A stretch of 64,000 nt of DNA from Zhengitettix transpicula. Its lineage: Eukaryota > Arthropoda > Insecta > Orthoptera > Tetrigidae. Each line of letters opens with the position of its first letter. The first letter of the stretch is position 1. The notes under the pieces are model-generated. The model saw nothing but the letters and a program-made list of their open reading frames with translations. It was not told the origin of the DNA and searched no databases. The stretch covers positions 77,792,532 through 77,856,531 of the forward strand of contig CM073591.1 in NCBI GenBank assembly GCA_037074705.1. The letters are read 5' to 3'. This document shows positions 35,651 through 49,574 of the stretch, one piece after another. The translations under genes and the position numbers were made by a program.

Positions 35651-38600
35651 TTTTTAAACGGAATATTAAAATTTTTTCTGACTTAAAGTAAGAAATGTTT
35701 CAGATATGTTAGTACGATGTTATTAATTGAATAAATAAATAATTGACTTAAGTTATACATGGTTGGAAACAGTATTAATTGGGATGTAGAAATATCTTTT
35801 CAGATATTATGTAATAAAATATAGTTGCTCACAAAGTCCTAATATTAGATTCAATATTTACACGGTTATATTATTTCTGCACGTCTTATTCTTCTCCAAT
35901 CCTACTTCTACATTGGACATTGTCCTTCTTCCACGTAGAAACTCCCACCGGCTTTCCTTTTGTCCTGTTCCATCTTACAAATAGCTTACGATCTCATGGG
36001 CTCGAACTTTTCTCGTCGCTATATGTCCTGACACAGCAATTTCACATTTCTTATAAACTTGGATATACGTAACACTATATTGGTAATAAGAAAACAAATA
36101 TTTAAAAATAACAGTAAATTAATTTTTTTTGGTACGAAATACCACTATTACGTATAGCGTCACTACAAAAACAGAGTAATCCTATGTATACCTGGCACAC
36201 AGCATGAGTTACGAAGGTAAATAGTTTATAGGTGGTTGAAAATGCAGACAGTATATATACATTAAAAACATGATATTTCCTTAGGATCTCAATTGTAGAG
36301 TTACTATAAAATTAGTTTCACGTATATCACAAAAACTGATAGCAACTTTGAAATTTTTTAAAAAAATGCTTAGAAACATAAGTGAGTCGTTAATTGAAAA
36401 AATAAACAATGTTGTAGATGCAGTCAACACAGAAATTTTGTAATAACTCCTTCATTTGAAGATTATTTTATTCTTACTTGAAATCAAAAACCACTTCATG
36501 CGTTTAATTAACAAACGTTGTGAAATAAAATATGAATTAATTCAATTTCGGCTGGAAAATCATTTAGATAAAATTTTAGTACAAGAGTAATCCGTAATGT
36601 GAAGTCTCCAAAGCGCGTGGGTTATAGATAAATTGTTTGTACGGCTATTGTCAAATATATTGTACTTGTTGATTCTCCCAAGCCTGCGTGCATCTAGTTG
36701 GGATGCTTACTTAGTCTTTGTTTGGCTGCCGTTTTCAATGGTATTTCCGCTTGACTCTACCGCCAAGTGCGAATTTCTTTCAGTTATACGGTTTTTGAAC
36801 TAATTGACGGATATATTGAACTAGTCACGATTTGATATCCCACACGTCGTACAGTGCTGTTTGAAGTTAGAATTTTGTTGTACTAAAACCCTTGACGAAA
36901 AAGGAAATGGGAATTCTTCAATTACGTACGAGATAGTAGCGAAAGTTGAGCAAACCAGGCTTACTCTCGTAGTAAGAGTTAGTAAATATATCCCGAACCT
37001 TCAAACTCAAATAACGAACTTTCATAAACTTTGACTTTCAATACGATTACCGCAGTTAAACTACCTTTCCTATGAATTTAGTATGATCTTGAAATACGTA
37101 CATGCTAAAATTATTGAACTCAGGAGTCTAATAACTTAAATTGCTTCGATTGCAATATGAATTTTATTATCTGGAAAATTACTTAGACAAACCTATATTA
37201 ATCACATATTCAGTAAGTTAAACCACTAAATGAATTAAATTTTGCAGTGTTACGTAATGGAGTAATATTATAAACAGTCATTCCTACGGTTTTATTTGAA
37301 TTCTCACGAGCATGACAACCCTATTTTTATCTGTTTGAAGTCCGTTCGATCGTTTAACATTCAGTGATCTGTTCTGTGATTGTTGCATAAATCATTTGCC
37401 TATGATTACAATTCCATTTGCCAGTGTTTGTCTGTATGGACACAAAACATGTCCGCAATTACCATTTTGCTATTTGGAGACATAATCGCGTAATTCTCAC
37501 AAAGCAGCACGACCAAATTCTTTATTACGTCATTAACTAGGCTACACACATTAATAAGTTAGTATTTATCAAAAATTGTTTAATATATTTTTACAGGAAA
37601 GCAACTTATTTTTTAGTTACAATTATTTATTATTATTATATATATATAATTTTTTCGTAAATTTTTTTAACATTGATATAAGCAATATATACTATAATCG
37701 TTATTTCCAAAAATTTCGTAGTAACATTTAATGACAGCTAATATAATTTATATGCATGACATAATCTTATATTTATATTTAATAGTAAAAAAACATTTTA
37801 TCATACATCGAAATGCGTTATGTTTAATGGAATTATGACAATTACACAATCTCAAATAAAGGTAGAAACAATAATTTTTCATGACTTCGATTTAGAACTC
37901 ATTTTGAAACTACTTTTTACATGTTAACATCATTTTAAGAGTTGTTAAAATAATAGATTAGACTTGAGAAGATTAGTGAATTTTTAATTTTAATATAAAA
38001 TGATGAAAAATGATTTGGAACGAGATATTTAGGTAACTGTTTGAATTTTATTAAATGAGAACTACTTTTTAGGTTATTAATTCAAGATTATTCAGGTAAC
38101 TAAATTTATAAAATTGCACAAATTTGGGAAGTATTTGTGAAATTCGGCATTAATTAACAAACTCTGAATACGAAGTAATTAGGATAAAATTTTCACTAAT
38201 ATAAAATAATTTTATCTGTGGAGTTAATTTTACAAATTTTTCACATACAAATGTGTCAAGTTTAACATTTCCAATTACATTTTACTGTAATTTCCTGAAA
38301 GATTATAATTATGATTGCGCCGAACATTTCACATAATTCTCTGAAAAATTCAAATATCTTCATTTTTTCTTTAATTTTTATTATAGTCACATCAACTGCC
38401 ACGGTCATTAGAGACTACTCAAATATCGTCAGGTGGCAAATGGTAACGTTTTTTACAATGTTTAGGAGCTCCGTCCGACTTTTCCTTATTGGGGTTTTAA
38501 GTCAGGTTACACCTTGTTATTCATAACGTCATATGTCCTAACAATTGCCTTATTACGCCTAACTGACAGTGACATATCTTCCACTCGAAGAAACTTGACT

Positions 38601-41600
38601 GGAGGTATAACAAGCAGTACATATTTGAATCCACGTCTGCTTTTCTCGTATTGCCTTTTATCTGTTACCACATGACAAACATGCAAGTAAATTACCGTGG
38701 ATTAAATAGTGTTTTGATGAATTCACAAGACAATTCAATAAAAATTGCTTATTATTAGTTTATAACGTGAATACATTAAAAATTTAATAATATAAACGAT
38801 GCGAATAACGTGAAGATAATAAATAAAGAATGGCGAGAATACTTGACTATGCTCTGTATCGTTGAAACTGAATAGCAATCTAACATAACTTAAAAAGTTT
38901 AATCGTAGTCGGCCAAAAATCGTGCTCTATAACCTGATTAATAAAATACATAACTTGGAGGCGAATGTATTCGGATTTATCAGAAATACTTTGGCATGAA
39001 TTAGTAAACGTAGAAAAATTGAATTCCAAAAACCTAAATATTTTGATGAAAAAGAGCAGTTATAATTATAATTATAAAAGGACTATGTAAACCCTTAACG
39101 AATTTGACTGCAATAGAATACCGCATACAATTAAAGAAAACACAGTAAATTTAAAAATTCGGACAATATAATATAACTTAATTTATTTTGGTGTTGGATA
39201 AGAAAAATAAGTAACATGAAATTCACCAGAAGTTGTTATATTTACTATTATACTGTAAAGAATTATTTTCGTAAAAATTATTTTACGTTAAATCAAAAAT
39301 TATTGACCATTAAAGAAATTTTTATATAAGTTTATTACAGTTAAGCATGAAAACCTCTTATCTCAGGCACCTGTGGTTTTTACATAGAAGAGATCTGCTG
39401 CCCGTACCAAATACGTACTCCTATTCTGTGTTGTGTTGCTCGCTGTAGCTCCGGTACAGATGTCTCCGTATCTCACAGCTGGCAGAACGGGTTAAGTGCA
39501 GTGATGACTTCAGTCAGGACCATTGCAAGGCGTCGACTCAGGGGTTGACCAGTGGCTAAGGCGTCAGCCTCCGGGATTTTTTGCTGGCAAGCCGTCGTAC
39601 TAAATTGTGTGGCTTCGATGAACTCTTCACTAACAAATTGTGGCCCCTTTCTCACGACGATTCTGCCTCGGACTATATCAGAGACAACAACGTGGAAAAG
39701 TTTACAGCAGAACTCATGAGATTTGTAGATCGGTGACACTTAAAACATATACACGTAACGCAATACGGAACCTCTCATAATCACATCCACCAGCTGCGGT
39801 GATCGCAGAACGACTGTTAATTTTCAAAAGCTTATCTCCGTTCCCTCCATTATAGCCTCCCATTCTTTTACTTTTTTCATTGTTAGAAAAGTCATCGAAA
39901 TGTCAGTTTTACTGATACTTCCATTGTTACAAGAGTTATAGCACGCAGCTGCAGTTCCGTAGAAACAATGGTCAACTATTCTGTCATGTTGAGACCAACA
40001 ATAGAGACAGGACACAAAAATTACTTGGATGGAAATATTTATCTCCTCCACCCCCACGCACGTGCACGATTTCGAAATCTCCAAACCACAGCAATTAACA
40101 CTTCCGTGACAAAGCAAAACTAAACCAAAATACACGCGTTACAATACTAATACTTATATATAAATATATTTTTATTATTTTCTAGCGGAATTTTTAAGAC
40201 TTATGTTAAGTATCTTACATTAATGATTGAAACCGTAAGTACAATACGAAATTATCAATTTCGCAAAAACACAAATTTCCTATTTATTTGATAAACACTG
40301 CAGGTATTAAAGAATGACATTCAGTTTCTTGATTTTGAATAAATCATATCGAACCTCTTTCAATGCATTTATCTTTTTTGTGAAGAAACTCTCACACTAT
40401 CTATTATGTTATTAAATTATTTCTAACAAATTTGGATGTTTTCATTCAGTCGCGAATAATCGCTTTTTAAATACACCTCTGTCAATAAAATGGATGCATC
40501 TGTGATACCATAAGATGATTTATTCTCGTTTCCTTTTATCGGTTCCGTCTCTCAACTACAGAATTATTTTTTATAGGGTGTTACAATCAACGAATTCATT
40601 ATGCCATATCCCTGTTTTTTAAATTGATAATCCCAAAATGGCTTTCAGTGAATAGCAGACAAACAGCATACCTTCGCCATTGTCTCGAAGTATCCGTTCT
40701 TAAGTGTTTACCTTTTAATAACTGAATTACCGTCCAACTTCAAATTTGGGATTCCTCCTAACTTACAGCCTTCTAGAACTTACGTGCACAGCAGTCGAAA
40801 TAAAATTTAACTTTCAATAAATTATTTAAAACATATCCATGCTCAAATCACACCCATTAAGGGGGTTAGGTTTAATTTAATCTGTAATTTACATTCATTG
40901 GCTGGTTAAGAGTATTATATAATTATTTTATTAAAATGCCTAAATAGATGTCAAAGTTGTTTTAAAATAAAATAGATGAAAACAGTATAATAACAATACT
41001 GTCGAGCAAAATCTCTTTCCGGATTTCGTGAGAACGTCTCGTCTGTGTAAAGGGAGGAAAACCATTTGGATTTGACCTCGGTGGAAGCAGATGGCGCGAC
41101 GACTGAAGAACTTGGTCCATGCACTCTGTAAAATTGCTTCTTCTTATGACCAATGCAAAAACGTGTTAAAGTGATAAAACATTATTAAGACATCCCGAGT
41201 TGTAATTATTGTACTAACTTCAGTTATGCTGACAACTCACACATTAAATTAATTGTTGCGTGGTTCATTCTTGTTTTCAAAATCTACACATTTGACAACC
41301 GATTTAAAATATTTTAACTTTCATGGTACGGCTAATAAACTAGTTCACTAAATGTTAATCGAAGATAAAGGTAAACTATTATTGTTACAGGGAACACTTT
41401 TAACTTTATTCCTATACGAAGTACTTAATATTTATATAAGTTAACTTCAAAGTCTACAAGAGATTCTAAACCTTCCTAGACGGAAACTATTCAACTGATT
41501 ATGGAACAAAACTTATCTCCCTTTATCAATCATCAAATCATTATATAATTAATATTAATTATAACATGGTATCAACGGAACTTAAAGTTTTATTGTAATT

Positions 41601-42903
41601 TCTTCACAGTAAAACTATCACGAAAAGAAGACTTAAAGAATTATATTTATCTCACCTATTTAATTAATTAAACAAATAGTCGGTAGTTTAGTAAAATAAT
41701 TTTAAAAAATTATTACGAAACGTTTTTTTATAAAGAGCCCCTTTGAAAATAAATTCACTAATTCTCAAGTAATTATTTATTATTAAATTTTTACTTATAT
41801 TTTACACCTATAGAGTTGTAAAAATTTAGGAACGAAACAGTGTGGTTTTTAATGTTTTAAATTGATATTAATAAACTGCTGACAAATTGGCTGATGTTTT
41901 TATTAAAAAACTTGAATAATATTGAAATCGCAAATACTTTCCATAAAGCTGGATAAAAATTATTCTGATTAATTTTTCATTATCATTTTATATTAAGCAT
42001 TTTATTTGAACAAATGTTCAAACCACATTCTTGACGTCAAATGGAATATAAGACAGAATATTAATAATTCTATCATATACTAATTTAAATGGTAAGAAAA
42101 TAATATCAAACATGGAAGTAGAATTGAGTTACTCACCTTTGGGTATTGAGGAGAAATAATTTGCAAAAATGCAAATCAAGACTCTGAGGAATAAATCAAT
42201 ACATAAGATGAAATGTGCTTAAAATATTTATCAGTTTCACGTTTTTCACTAGAAGTAATTTTTATGAGTATTGACGACAGATTGCAGTATATTGATTTTT
42301 TCCTCTGCCGGAAGATGAATAATATCGAAACTATTTGGAACTACGAATAAATGTTAGTTTACTTTGAATTATTGTTGTTTACACTTTCATCTTAAAATAA
42401 AAATCTACCTGTTTTATATTAAATTAATTTGAGAACAATATTGATTATTAAAATAATCTGCGCTGATGAAAAATTTCAGGAATATGAGAAATGATGATTT
42501 CGTGGGACCGATATTTTACTATAAATTACATCCTATAGAACTGTATAAATAAATACAAAATAATGTATTCCCACTGTTGATTAAAATTATTATTAGTGAT
42601 GAATAAAGTTTTGGATTACACGAATGACATGAAATTACTCGGATATTACTGCAAATAAGACCAAATTCATAAAGTCCTTTTCAAAAAGCGATCTATCATC
42701 TGTTAAAATTGTACTCTCCCGTTTTCACGTATTTCTCTCTCCCTCCGGAGATATTGGGTATATCGTTTACGTCTGAGTTATTTGTTTCAAAAGATGAATT
42801 GGCTTCGGGAACTAAGTTCGCTTCGTTGGGACTCGCGATACATAAAAAATTGACGTTCTTCCATGTCTCTTGTCGACTCAGACGTTCGAAGAAGAAAAAC
42901 AAA
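35651..42903. other. 7.2 kb without recognisable genes or elements
   Basis: A G+C-richer part at 39.4-40.1 kb carries two minus frames (39473-39739, 88 codons; 39824-40135, 103 codons, Cys-rich) without recognised domains. A tRNA box A-like piece (CAGTGGCTAAGGCGTCAG, near 39550) lacks a box B. The minus frame 40962-41153 is featureless. The rest is A+T-rich. Confidence 0.35.
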
Positions 42904-43283
42904 GTGTAGACAGTCTATATATAGGGTAATCCACATAGTGGCAGGTCCCCTCTTATAGCATAGGAAATGGACTGAAAGGGGGGATACGGAAACGTAGAGT
43001 AAGGTAGTTAAGGGTTAACTAGGGTCGCCGGGCTGTAGTTTAAGAATCCTGCCCGGCAATTCTACTAAAAGAGATGCAGGGAAAACCATAGAAAAACCTG
43101 CATCAGGTAGGTCGGGCACTTGGTACGTGTTCCACGCCCTTCTGATGGCGGGATAGGGGTTTGCTGAGGGGCGCAGCATTTCACTTTCCGTGCCTTGACT
43201 ATTAGGAGGCAGCTGGTTGACTTTTCCAATAGGAATAACACACAACTCTTACCGTATGCCCCAAGGAACCCCGGGACATACAA
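42904..43283 (-). repeat. REP-A copy 7, 5'-truncated
   Basis: On the plus strand it opens with GTGTAGACAGTCTATATA, the type B 3' end with almost no tail. It passes the GATGCAGG, GGCGGGATAGGGG and AGGAGGCAGCTGGTTGAC blocks and ends near CCCGGGACATACA. It is more diverged than copies 2 and 3. The overlapping minus-strand frames (43015-43245 and 43065-43283) follow the family's semi-conserved frames. Confidence 0.85.
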
Positions 43284-43828
43284 CGCTTGTTATATGATTT
43301 CATGTACACACAATACTGTCAGACATGAAAGAAAGAAGTTACCAGATACATTAATATAATTTATTTATGAAATTTAAACTTTATTTAATTTGTGGTATTA
43401 CGGATAATATTTAATAGAAAATTATTGTTACACTATGTCCGTTTAGCCAGTCAACAACTTTAGACTTACGTTCACGATCTGTTTCCATCATCATTATCTA
43501 CATAATTTAATTGCAGCAATTACTCCTTAGAGGATCTTGAAAGCTCCCTAACCAAGAGCTTAGTCTTGAGAAGCAGAATAATATATGGTTAAATGTGAGC
43601 ATTCTGCATACATCTGAAACAAGCGAGCTATGTCGTATAATGTATATTTACTTAGTTTCAATTTGTCTTCATGACATCCCTGCCTTCATTACAGATGTCG
43701 GCAAGAGATTACATTAAATTAATATTTTCTCGAATTTCCCTTTAATATGCAGAAACACGGTTTTAATTTATAATATACTTAAGTTATGAAAGTTTAATCT
43801 GATGTTTGAGACAATTTATTCATAAAGT

Positions 43829-43865
<37 letters not shown>

Positions 43866-43870
43866 ATATA
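43829..43870. repeat. (TA)n microsatellite with ATG interruptions
   Basis: A TA run broken by three TG steps, directly abutting the LTR-end repeat at 43871. Confidence 0.95.
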
Positions 43871-43936
43871 TGTAATATACACTGAAATTCTAATAATAAT
43901 TGAAATGAATTTGCCCCACTTTGGTGAAGCCATAAA
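43871..43936 (-). repeat. extra LTR-end / primer-binding-site unit next to LTR-X copy 2
   Basis: TGTAATATACA.TGAAA occurs at 43871 and again at 43937, where the LTR begins, a step of 66 bp. Between them lies GCCCCACTTTGGTGAAGCC (43913-43931). On the minus strand this is a TGGC...GTGGGGC primer-site box like those beside LTR-X copy 1. Confidence 0.65.
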
Positions 43937-44894
43937 TGTAATATACAATGAAAGTCGTCAATTATTAAAATGATTTGATTGTCCACACGTTAAAGCATCA
44001 AAATGTAGTTACTCAAAAATGAAGATAATTAATTAAATTGAACTAATCATTGAAAATTATCTAATGAAAGGAGCATGAAATAATAACATTTAATCAATTT
44101 ACTTAAACAATTAGTTTATTATGCACAACTATTTACCTTACAAAAACAAATTAATTGCTGAACTTCACAACAAATTTATACATAAAATGTCATTTTCTCT
44201 TACATCAGGGTCTTTATTGGGCCTTTTATATAAAGAACAATTAACTTCTGACAAATATGTTTAATAAACTCTCGAAATTTAATCAAATTAAACGAAATGA
44301 AATCGAAATCTGACGATATTCTACTTTTTATTAACGTTTACAATATGAATTTTAAATGTTTCCTTTACTCACTGTTTGAACCGGTACTAGGGCAATTGTA
44401 GAGATTTGGCAACACACTTTCACCTCAAAAACTTAAACAGGCTATGTTTCCACTGAATTTACTTTGATTCACTTTGCTAAATTCCGGCCGATTAACCACC
44501 GGACGCAATTGTTCCAAAACTTTCGTTCTATTTACATCTGTCGACTTTACTTTAAAATTCTTCAATATCTACGACTAAATGTGGATTGACGCTCTCGTCT
44601 CTAATTTCCAACTGAAATAAATTTTGTTCCGTCCATCTGAAATCCTTCACCAACTGCTAAACTTAATTTTCTGTACTCCACAATGTCTTGTGGCTGACCG
44701 ACAAATTTTGATTCTTTCCGTATTCAGCAATGTATCGTGGCTAACTGCTGTGCTCCGTCGACTTACGCGCACTAAGACCAACAATGTCTTGGCCTGCTTT
44801 CTCGTCCATTTTGTATCTCTGTGTGTTTGCCGATAACAATTCATTTCAACAATCTCTAATTATTAGTTCTTTTAATTGCCCTTTTATCATTACA
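43937..44894 (-). repeat. LTR-X copy 2 (minus strand)
   Basis: A 958-bp LTR-like stretch with TGTAAT...ATTACA inverted ends. On the minus strand it has CCCTAGTACCGG, then GTGAGTAAAGG (splice-donor-like), ATATCGTCAGATTTC and GGCCCAATAAAGACCCTGA, a good polyadenylation signal at the start of U5. Copy 1 is about 300 bp shorter, so they differ by indels. Internal retrotransposon genes are absent. The overlapping opposite-strand frames at 44624-44844 are chance. Confidence 0.7.
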
Positions 44895-47800
44895 ATATAT
44901 TATATTACGTACTGTAATGATAAGGCAATGAGATGGGGTTTATATTAATGCTATAAATTCAGTTAAGCACGTAATTATATTAAATTAGGACTAAAAATTG
45001 TTTTTATTATTTTTAAGGACATAATACACTATTTTTTTCAACTAGCTCGAATAAAAAAAGCCTGAATATATCAAAAGTTAATGATGGTGCTGGATATCCT
45101 CTCTAAAGCGTCAAAGATTAATAACATGCCAGTTACCACTATTGGTCGTCATAAAACTGGGTTTAGAGTCGTAGATTTTTTTCTTATTCTTTCTTCTCGT
45201 CTATTAATGGACAGATAATTTTATAATTCTCTATAATGACATTGTATCACACTCTCTGCTATACGGTCTCTGAAGTTTTTGATCCTTGAAAACAAAGTTA
45301 TTTCCAAAAATTACGATATCTGAGAGTTGATCTGCTTCGCATTCCTATTTTAAGGCCAATAATTTTGTTTCCTGGCAGGTCTCGGTCAGCAGACAGAGTG
45401 CGTCCGTTGACGATCGTATTCCGAGATTACGGACGCCTCCAAACCCAAACAAAAATGTGGAAAGATCCCAAAACTTTCTAATATTCATTAATGTAATAAT
45501 ATATATTGTTAAATCATCAAACTAAGTAATTTATCAATTTATTAAACTACAATACTCGGTTCTTCATACAATAATTAACTGATGGTTCTAAAAAAACTAA
45601 AGAATTAATATTTCTATTATCACAAATTTGTTTACACTTGCAATTACCATAAAGAAGTAAAAATTAAACCAGAATTACTATTTTAATTAAATTAAGAAAC
45701 CAATTTTTCTCAATTATTCAAGAATTGATGTAGCATGTAAGTATGGAAATATGAAAATCATTTCAACTTTATCATGCATTCAAATACTTAATCGAGTCAT
45801 ACAAATCAAGGATGAAATATTTTGTGTATATTGAGGACTTCGTTTAAATACGTACTTTTCAATTCGAGTGGTTGTATTTTAAATGAGTTATTACACGTGA
45901 TTCCTGTCATACTAACTCATACGAACACAAACAAAACGCATGTAACTGTGACGGAGATTTGCGCCGGAACATAAATTGATCCGAATTATAGAACGTGATT
46001 TAAACATAAAGTTGTACTTTTTATTTGTTAAATACAGCAGCAGTGCAGCTAACAATTAACTATGATACAAATAACTACATAAATTATAAAGTGATTAGTA
46101 TGAAAAGAGACAAGAACACGTTGCGCATCTCACGTTTATCAATTGTAATGAACTAACTTTAGCAGTCTTGCACTTGGATAAATGCTTTTAATTTATAAAG
46201 TGTATCCAAGATACGTCAGCATAGGTTTCCTGTTAACATTTATAAATTTTCTCGTCAGTTCCAGTTAATTTTATTCTCTGATCCATGGTTTTATAATGTA
46301 TCAATGTATCTTATCGGAAAAATTAATTACTGTCCAATGTTTTCATTTAGATCTGACATTGGGTTAAACTCCACGAGGTGGAGAAAAGAAAAGTGATTCG
46401 TTTGGGTTTAGGTTCTCTTTTATTATGATTTGAGTGTTTCTTTATTTAAATCAATGAAATGGTGAGTTTAACTCCTAAAACAAATCATAGGCCGCTCCAT
46501 ATTTCGCATATATGTCCAACAAAAACCGAGAGAGTGAACGAGGAGAATCCGCACATTGCCCACGCACAACACTAATTGCGGAATATGTCTAGCGCTATTC
46601 TAATCGATTAATAGCTCTGTAATTACTGGATACATCACTAATTAAAAACAGTTCATTGAATGCTGGATTTTTTTAATAAACCGATCCTTACATATATAGA
46701 GTATTAATTATATATTAGTAACAAATTCTAATTTTGGTTTGAAAATTAACTTGCACTTTAATTGAATTTTGAAATTATAGTTTATTTTCCACGTTTAACA
46801 GCAGGTAAGCGCAAGTATTTAACAGATGTTCCGCGTGGACAAATATTAGAATTTCAATAAATATTATGATATACACTTTAGTGGGTTTATATGAATATGT
46901 AATTTAATTGTGAAACGAAAGCCATTTCGGGTTCATGATATGAGGTATAAATGTAGAGCGTCTATTGCAGAGAGGCATTGTGGGTCAATACTGAAACATG
47001 GCACAAGCGACTTGGGAATATAAGAAACGCGCGAACATAAAATGGAGGGATTTTATGTTTTCCAAAAACAAATTATAAAATCTGATAATGTAGTATAATA
47101 CCACCCACGCTTCTAATACGCTACTTGGTGTTTTCCTCAGTTATCATTATTAAAAACTGTTCTAAATTAACTTCTCTGTCTTCCATTACGTAGATGAATT
47201 ACAAAAAAAGCAGAGACCTTCCATGTTTGCACTAAGAACGACAATAATGTTATCGACACTAACTAATTACATTAGTAGAAATAATAAGATTCAGTTTGGA
47301 CCAACGAACTTTAATAAAATTTAAATTTTATTACTTTGTACAAGCTCTACAGCGGAATTTATAAGTGATTTTATTTAAGTAATAAAAAAATTGATGAAAT
47401 CATCTTGGAACTGTAGTTATACATTTAGATGAACGACCACTTCAAACTAACAATGAAAATAAAATAAATATATATTTTTTTAGAAAAACTGATGGTTACA
47501 TTCATTTCTTAATAGGCTTTAGAGGTACTGTAATTACAAAATAAATTTCCTTGAAAGTAAGTAAAAGCATAATTTATTTCGGCGCGATTTTACCTTTGCT
47601 TAGCGACGTTGAAATAATTGAATAATTAAACATTTTACGCGTAAAGTTAAATTTCCGTTCTATAATTATTTTCCTTTGAATTTAATTATCTTCCGCCACT
47701 TTGAAGCCCAGTAAGTTGGATACCGCTAATTGAAATTGGAGAACGAATTTTGCTTGGACGAAGCAGCAAAGTCGTGTGTTTTAATAAACGAAATGCGGAG

Positions 47801-48699
47801 TCAAGGAGCAGAGAATTATTCATCCTGATCTCATTAAACTCAATTTACTGCCTTAAAGCATTCCTAAAAGCATCTAAATGGTTTGTAACGTAAACCTTAC
47901 TTGAAGAGTGTGATCCAGAATTAAGAAATTCCATTGTACCAGAGGAATAAATTTATACTCACGTGCGCTACTTCTTCTCTAAATACGATGTTTCGTTTAA
48001 CTTCTTCAAATTGAAATAAGTTATCATTTTTCTTTTTATATTTCATACTATTACTATTTTCTTCACTTTCAGACTAATTCTTCACTTACTACAGTTAATA
48101 CGGTTTCTATGCTGGTGACGATTATACGAAGAATTTGTGTTTAATTTGCCGCATAATTCAGATGCAGCTAACTTTTATAATTTATTGCAACTTTACTTAA
48201 TACTTCCACAACGGAGTTCAGATATTGATCTATATATATCCTCAGTTGATCAGAATTACATATTTTAATATCCCCTCCACAGATATTGAAAGTATATGAC
48301 ATTTATTATTATTGTTTTTATAAAGTAATATTTTTTTCTAGTCTGACAGTGACCTTGCTTGTATTTCTATTTTAATTTATGAATCACAAAGTCTGTATAT
48401 ATATATATTATGGTAATTAAAAGGAAATCATTAATTAATAAACAAAAATTTGGACTAGCATTGATAGCGGCAGAAAAAGCACAAGTTGTACACAAGAATG
48501 TAGCAATAATGCCATGTTTGTGATTTTTGGAGAGAAGCAGTGTGTGCTTCAGTCGTCGTGAAAGTATAGCTGTGAACAGACCAAAAATAAAATATCCAGA
48601 AAGTATCTGGATACATGCAGCACAACAGCTAAAACAGTTAGAACAGTTCATTTTTACAAATTTCAGTCTGCAAGATAAATACGTAAATATTCAACGCTA
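44895..48699. other. 3.8 kb without recognisable genes or elements
   Basis: A+T-rich, with one 94-codon hydrophobic, Cys-containing minus frame (48367-48651) that shows no domain I know. Confidence 0.4.
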
Positions 48700-49351
48700 A
48701 ACATTTATAGCGCAGAGTCTAGACAATTACATTCGTGATTTGGACCATTGTCTTCGATTGTGGGAGCCAGGAAACTGCATCCAGCAGCTAATAAAATTAG
48801 GAACGAGAGAATAACATTTCCTAAACGAGCAGTGAACCATTTCGTTAAACTAAAAGTGTTATTAGAATCAGTGTTAAAAATGGCCTGTATGTAAAGTGTG
48901 TGTGTGTGTGTGTGTACGAACGAGCCAAATTTACCTGAGTGCCAGAGACAGTAAATTAAAATTTCACTGAACTATTTTTTGTAAACTCATAAGAAAAAAT
49001 ATTATCGTCAGATTTCAAATTTCGTTGAGAATTTAAAGTCATATTTTATGTTTTTTTTTGCATTGTAAATAATATTGATGAAATAAGTCCATGTTAACTT
49101 GATAAAATTAAATTGTTAACAAGTATTTTTTATTAAATGCCCAGTAAACGACCCTGAGAAAGAGTAAAATATTATTGTCAAATATTAATAAATAACGTAA
49201 ATTGAAGTTAATTTCTTAATAAATACTGTAAATTCATTATAACTTATGTAAATTTAATTGTTTGTGTGTTAATAAATTAATTTGTTTTTTTTAAAAAAAA
49301 AATCTTGATTAATATTCTAACATCCTATCATTTTCATATTTAAAGTACTAA
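48700..49351 (+). repeat. LTR-X copy 3 (plus strand, 5' boundary uncertain)
   Basis: It shares, in order, GAATCAGTGTTA..TGGCCTGTA with copy 4, then TATTATCGTCAGATTTC and GCCCAGTAAACGACCCTGAG with copies 1, 2 and 4. The clear match starts near 48870; the 5' edge is a guess. It holds a (TG)n run at 48896-48915. It is followed directly by three primer-site-like boxes. Confidence 0.6.
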
Positions 49352-49510
49352 AATTTGACGCATTAACGTGGTGATTTAACTTTCATTAATTGGTGATTAC
49401 TACAAATTAGCGTCATGAACGTGTGGCACATTTTAACTTTGTTTTTAATTAATTGTCTATTATTCGTGATCGCCAGAAATTCGCACTTCAACGTGGGGCT
49501 AACTGTCATT
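49352..49510 (+). repeat. triple primer-binding-site array after LTR-X copy 3
   Basis: Three boxes run TTTGACGCATTAACGTGGTG (from 49354), TTAGCGTCATGAACGTGTGG (from 49407) and TTCGCACTTCAACGTGGGGC (from 49480). The third keeps CAACGTGGGGC, an exact 11-base match to the 3' part of the tRNA-Lys primer-binding site TGGCGCCCAACGTGGGGC. The boxes are 53 and 72 bp apart. GATTACTACA, an LTR-end-like text, precedes the second. Confidence 0.65.
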
Positions 49511-49534
49511 TTATCATTTTAATTGTTTAAATCA

Positions 49535-49557
49535 CCACTATATATATATATATATAT
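49535..49557. repeat. short (TA)n microsatellite
   Basis: About 11 TA units between LTR-X copies 3 and 4. Confidence 0.9.
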
Positions 49558-49574
49558 TGTAGAGTTTACCAATG

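Noticed and set aside
39540..39620. tRNA-like box A (CAGTGGCTAAGGCGTCAG)
   Set aside because: No box B at the expected distance and no tail, so it was not called as a SINE or tRNA.
32664..44894. LTR-X copies 1 and 2 as the two LTRs of a single full-length element
   Set aside because: They are strongly diverged and differ by about 300 bp, copy 1 has its own primer-site array on its outer side, and the 10.6 kb between them holds no gag or pol remnants.
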